A stretch of 64,000 bases of DNA from Chitinophaga rupis (GTDB lineage Bacteria; Bacteroidota; Bacteroidia; Chitinophagales; Chitinophagaceae), in assembly GCF_900109685.1 (NCBI RefSeq), contig NZ_FOBB01000001.1:248001-312000 (forward strand), read 5' to 3'. The notes under the pieces are model-generated. The model saw nothing but the letters and a program-made list of their open reading frames with translations. It was not told the DNA's origin and ran no database searches. Below are positions 60,763 to 64,000 of the stretch, one piece after another. The position numbers and the translations under genes are program-made. How positions within the stretch are numbered: position 1 is the stretch's first letter; each line of letters starts with the position of its first letter.

Positions 60763-63408
60763 TTAAAATTTAACTGAATAGGAAATACTGGGCAGTATGG
60801 GCAAAATGGTTTTTTGCGCCAGGTACCGCTCTTTTGCCACCGGGTCCGATTTCACATAGTAATAAAATGGGTTCTTCTGGTTATAGGCATTATACAGGCT
60901 CAGGTTCCAGCTCTTGGTCCACAATCTTTTCTTTTTAGTGTAGGTAACGCTAAGATCCAGGCGGTGTATATTACTGGTGCGGAATTGGTTGCGCTCGCCC
61001 AGCTCATCTGCCCGTGGTGGTACAGGCTGCTGTGGATCGTAGGGCGAGGGTTCCTGTATACCCTCATAGCTGGCAACCGGCAGCGTTAAAGGTTTGCCGG
61101 TTGAGAACTGCCAGCCGGCAGATATTTCCCAGGTCTTATTGAATTGGTGTATAACCGTTAGCTCCAGATTATGCCGCGCATCATATTTATACGGGTACCG
61201 TTTACCTTCATTCACTTCTGCAAACTGCCGGTCAGACCATGCCAGTGTGTACCCCAGCCAGCCTTTGGTGCGGCCCTGCTTTTTTTCCAGCAGCACTTCC
61301 GTACCATAGCTGCGGCCCTTGCCAATGATCACCTGGTCATCCCACTTTTTACCGGCAGAGCTGAATGCTGAAGCATACTCCGTATATTCGATCACGTTAT
61401 TCATGGTCTTGTAATAACCTTCCAGTGAAAACTCATACTGGTGATCTTCCGTAGTTTTGGCTACGCCTATCGTGAACTGCTTTGATAACATGGGCTTTAC
61501 CTTAGGTGTGGAAGGCACCCAAAGGTCTGTGGGCAGGTTGGTACCGTTATTGGTAAGCAGGTGAATAGGCTGGTACATGTGCGTGTATGCCGTCTTTAAA
61601 GCCCAGCCTTTAGGCAGCAGATAACGCAGGCCCAGCCTGGGTTGTACGGAACGGTAAAAACGTTTCTCCACCAGGAAACCGGCCGCATGCAGGCCCGCAT
61701 TCAAATGCAGATCAGGGGTTAGCTGCCAGTCATCTTCCCCATACAATACCATATCCACGCCCACGGTGTTAAAGTTATTATAGGAGGTATCCGGCAGGGA
61801 GGGCGTAGCAGAATTATCTTCAAAGAAAAAAGTACCTGGCTTAAAAATATGCGTGGTAGAGGCCACCCCGAATTTAATAGCATGGCCGGGCCGGGGGCGG
61901 TAGTCAAAATCTATTTTGCCCACCGCATTCTGGATCCGGGAAGTATAACGGCCATACAGCTCCGAATGTTCATCAATCGTATAAGACCGGAAATTGTAAT
62001 GATAATGCGTAAGGAAAAAGTATTGCGAATAATTGAATGTTACATTGGAAAATAAACGCTGGTTAAATACATGGTTCCAGCGCAGCGTGCCGGTAAGGTT
62101 ACCCCAGCCCAGCTTAAAGGAACTTTTTTCCTGGTAACGCCGCTGGTCCGGTGCATCGGTAGTTTCGTAGTCGTGATCCTGGGCTATGACCAGCGCATCT
62201 TCCCCGCCATAAGCGCTCAGGTAAAGACGGTCTTTCGGAGAAAAAATGTGGTTGATGCGTGCATTGGCATCATAGAAAAAAGCAAAGAAATCGCCTTTGT
62301 CACCTAAGTCCATAACGTTCTTGACAGCATCATCCATTAACAGGTCAATATAAGAGCGGCGGCCGGATAGCACAAATGAGGTTTTATTCTTCCACAGCGG
62401 CCCTTCTATCATAAACTTTGCGGCAATGGTGCTGATGGAAACCTCGCCATGATAATTTTTCATATCCCCATCCTTCATGGAAACATCTATGATTGAAGAT
62501 AACCTTCCACCATAACGGGCCGGAAAAGCGCCTTTATACAGGTCAGCATTCTTGATGATGTCCGGGTTAAACACGGAGAAGATGCCGAACACATGTTCCG
62601 AATTAAATACCGGGGTACCATCCAGCAATATCAGGTTCTGATCCGGGCTGCCGCCCCGCACACTCATTCCGCCGCTACCGTCTGCTCCGCCCGTTACACC
62701 AGGCAGGCTTTGCAGGGTACGCATCACATCGGCTTCGCCCAGCAGCCGGGGCACGGCCTCTATTTCAGTAACAGGAATATTTACCTTGCTCATCTGGGTT
62801 TGCTCCTGTAAATGCGCCTTCATATTTTCTGTAACCACTATTTCCTGTAAGCTGTTGGTGGGCTGCAGCGCCATGGCAATTTGCCGGTTACCGGTAGCCG
62901 GCAGCTTATAACGTTGCGGGGTATAACCTATATAGGAGGCATAAAGGCTGCTGGTATCTTTTTTCAGGGTAATACTATAAAAGCCGTATTGGTTGGTAAC
63001 CGTACCAGCCCGCTGTGCAGGACAGTAAACCGTGGCGCCGATCAGCTTTTCACCGTTGCGTGCATCCTCCACATACCCGCTAATAGTACGCAGGGGCTTG
63101 TTTTTCATGGTTAGCACCACCTGGTTGCCTATGCGGGAGCTGGCAATATCATAAGGCTCAAATAATAGCTCCAGCACTTTTTTAAGCGGCTTGTTGCGCA
63201 CTTCCAGCGTTATGCGGTGCGAAAGGTCTACTACATCACGGCTATACGAAAAATGGATACCATATTTTTTTTCCAGCAGCTGGCAGGCCACCAGCAGGGG
63301 TTGGTCTTTCAGGCTAAGCGTTACTTTGGTATGCCAGTCCCAGGCCAGCACCTGCAGCGGAAAACAGCACAACAGCATCCCAAGCAGCAGCTTTGCGGTT
63401 AATGACAT
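60763..63408 (-). CDS. TonB-dependent receptor with STN and carboxypeptidase-like domains
   Basis: Outer-membrane receptor of 881 residues. Signal peptide (SLTAKLLLGMLLCCFPLQVLA), STN domain (about 30-100; LKDQPLLVACQLLEKKYGIHFSYS), carboxypeptidase-regulatory-like domain (about 110-190; RTISGYVEDARNGEKLIGATVYCP), plug (LLGEADVMRTLQSLPGVTGGADGSGGMSVRGGSPDQNLILLDGTPVF, NADLYKGAFPARYGG) and barrel. The STN domain normally interacts with a FecR anti-sigma, but no sigma/FecR gene is adjacent; the pair at 187-1822 is 59 kb away. Followed by its DUF4249 partner. Confidence 0.93.
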   Translation of the reverse strand: MSLTAKLLLGMLLCCFPLQVLAWDWHTKVTLSLKDQPLLVACQLLEKKYGIHFSYSRDVVDLSHRITLEVRNKPLKKVLELLFEPYDIASSRIGNQVVLTMKNKPLRTISGYVEDARNGEKLIGATVYCPAQRAGTVTNQYGFYSITLKKDTSSLYASYIGYTPQRYKLPATGNRQIAMALQPTNSLQEIVVTENMKAHLQEQTQMSKVNIPVTEIEAVPRLLGEADVMRTLQSLPGVTGGADGSGGMSVRGGSPDQNLILLDGTPVFNSEHVFGIFSVFNPDIIKNADLYKGAFPARYGGRLSSIIDVSMKDGDMKNYHGEVSISTIAAKFMIEGPLWKNKTSFVLSGRRSYIDLLMDDAVKNVMDLGDKGDFFAFFYDANARINHIFSPKDRLYLSAYGGEDALVIAQDHDYETTDAPDQRRYQEKSSFKLGWGNLTGTLRWNHVFNQRLFSNVTFNYSQYFFLTHYHYNFRSYTIDEHSELYGRYTSRIQNAVGKIDFDYRPRPGHAIKFGVASTTHIFKPGTFFFEDNSATPSLPDTSYNNFNTVGVDMVLYGEDDWQLTPDLHLNAGLHAAGFLVEKRFYRSVQPRLGLRYLLPKGWALKTAYTHMYQPIHLLTNNGTNLPTDLWVPSTPKVKPMLSKQFTIGVAKTTEDHQYEFSLEGYYKTMNNVIEYTEYASAFSSAGKKWDDQVIIGKGRSYGTEVLLEKKQGRTKGWLGYTLAWSDRQFAEVNEGKRYPYKYDARHNLELTVIHQFNKTWEISAGWQFSTGKPLTLPVASYEGIQEPSPYDPQQPVPPRADELGERNQFRTSNIHRLDLSVTYTKKKRLWTKSWNLSLYNAYNQKNPFYYYVKSDPVAKERYLAQKTILPILPSISYSVKF

Positions 63409-63655
63409 AGATACACTGATCGTTTGATGGTTAAACAGTTATGTGACATACTACAGAATGGCACAGTACAGCGGGGTATAAAACCGGCCGGCCTTCTCCT
63501 ATGAGACGTACCGGCACAGGCATTCCCCTATTCCGGGCTCAAAAATAGAATATTAATAGCGGAAGTGCAGGTATACAATAAGTTAAATCGGCACATGAGC
63601 AGTTTATACCGGCCAACATCTCCCTGACATGCCCACAAATTCACTCATTAGTTTT

Positions 63656-63663
63656 TATCTTTG
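63656..63663 (+). promoter_or_regulatory. -7 promoter box of pyrD
   Basis: TATCTTTG fits TAnnTTTG. The ATG at 63672 is only 9 bases after its last base, so the mRNA would be leaderless or nearly so. The 263-base gap to the divergent TonB receptor shows nothing else I can name. Confidence 0.65.
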
Positions 63664-63671
63664 CACCACAC

Positions 63672-64000
63672 ATGTATCAACTTATTAAGCAACTGCTGTT
63701 CAAATTTCCCCCGGAAAGCATTCACCATAGCGTAATGCGGGGCATTAAGCTGCTTCATGGCCTGCCGCTGGGCAAAACCATTCTGAATGCCAGCTTTAAT
63801 ACCAAAACCACCGGCCTGGAAAAAGAGCTGTGGGGACTTACCTTCCGCAACCCGGTAGGCCTGGCCGCCGGTTTTGATAAAGATGCCCGCTATACCGACG
63901 AACTAGCCAGCCTGGGATTTGGATTTGTGGAAATAGGTACGGTAACGCCCCTGCCCCAGCCGGGTAATGACCAGCCCCGCCTTTTTCGCCTGCCGGCAGA
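63672..64000 (+). CDS. pyrD: Dihydroorotate dehydrogenase (quinone), N-terminal part
   Basis: The gene runs off the right edge; 109 residues are visible. The N-terminal helical membrane-anchor region ([22 protein letters not shown]) followed by [44 protein letters not shown] marks class 2 DHODH, the quinone-linked enzyme of pyrimidine synthesis. Start ATG 63672 lies 9 bases after a consensus -7 box. Confidence 0.95.
   Translation, partial: MYQLIKQLLFKFPPESIHHSVMRGIKLLHGLPLGKTILNASFNTKTTGLEKELWGLTFRNPVGLAAGFDKDARYTDELASLGFGFVEIGTVTPLPQPGNDQPRLFRLPA

Overview
The window looks like part of a chromosome of a Bacteroidota bacterium of the Chitinophaga/Chitinophagaceae type. The signs are two SusC/SusD pairs, an ECF sigma/FecR pair, many lipoproteins and TonB-dependent receptors, DUF4249 and DUF5916 proteins, and promoters whose -7 box reads TAnnTTTG. 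No rRNA, tRNA, CRISPR array, transposase or phage gene was seen. All assignments come from reading the sequence; nothing was searched or folded by computer.

Layout. 1-1822: a terminator of a transcript entering from the left, then a leftward FecR/ECF sigma pair with no receptor beside it. 2020-4739: zwf, a peroxiredoxin and a DsbA-like thioredoxin. 4823-10079: a DUF1080 lipid/sugar-hydrolase-like secreted protein, then a row of an intradiol dioxygenase lipoprotein, an unknown protein, a pirin-like protein without the usual metal ligands, and a DUF5916 outer-membrane protein. 10084-15385: housekeeping and hypothetical genes, including dusB, a small methyltransferase, DinB and a secreted beta-helix protein.

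15591-26754 is the most interesting region. A promoter-like site under a palindrome is followed by a long structured leader with a 28-codon ORF ending in RPRDCLCYN and basic residues, then hairpins, then susC, susD, two tandem DoxX-like membrane proteins, a SoxD-like cytochrome c, a SoxC-like Moco sulfite/sulfur dehydrogenase and an FAD oxidoreductase. I read this as a sulfur-compound uptake and oxidation operon controlled by a cysteine-sensing leader peptide; that is inference. 

26749-43173: ADP-ribosylglycohydrolase, GH78 rhamnosidase, a class A beta-lactamase broken by one amber codon, a basic unknown protein joined to a zincless Fpg/Nei glycosylase, an ABC permease, a second susC/susD pair, and a LysR/SDR divergent pair with palindromic sites. 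43626-49410: a complete RND heavy-metal efflux operon (TolC, adaptor, DUF190, CzcA-type pump).

49673-59456 carries a small membrane protein, a response regulator, a CbpA/DnaJ and a full heme uptake locus in two leftward units: hmuT-U-V-S, and a small Cys protein with hmuR and hmuY. Ahead of hmuT lies a structured RNA of about 240 nt with its own -7 box, a perfect 12-bp closing helix and an intrinsic terminator. 59631-64000 has a short hypothetical gene, a TonB receptor/DUF4249 pair and the start of pyrD. Six long intergenic inverted repeats, three of one sequence family, sit directly after or between genes.
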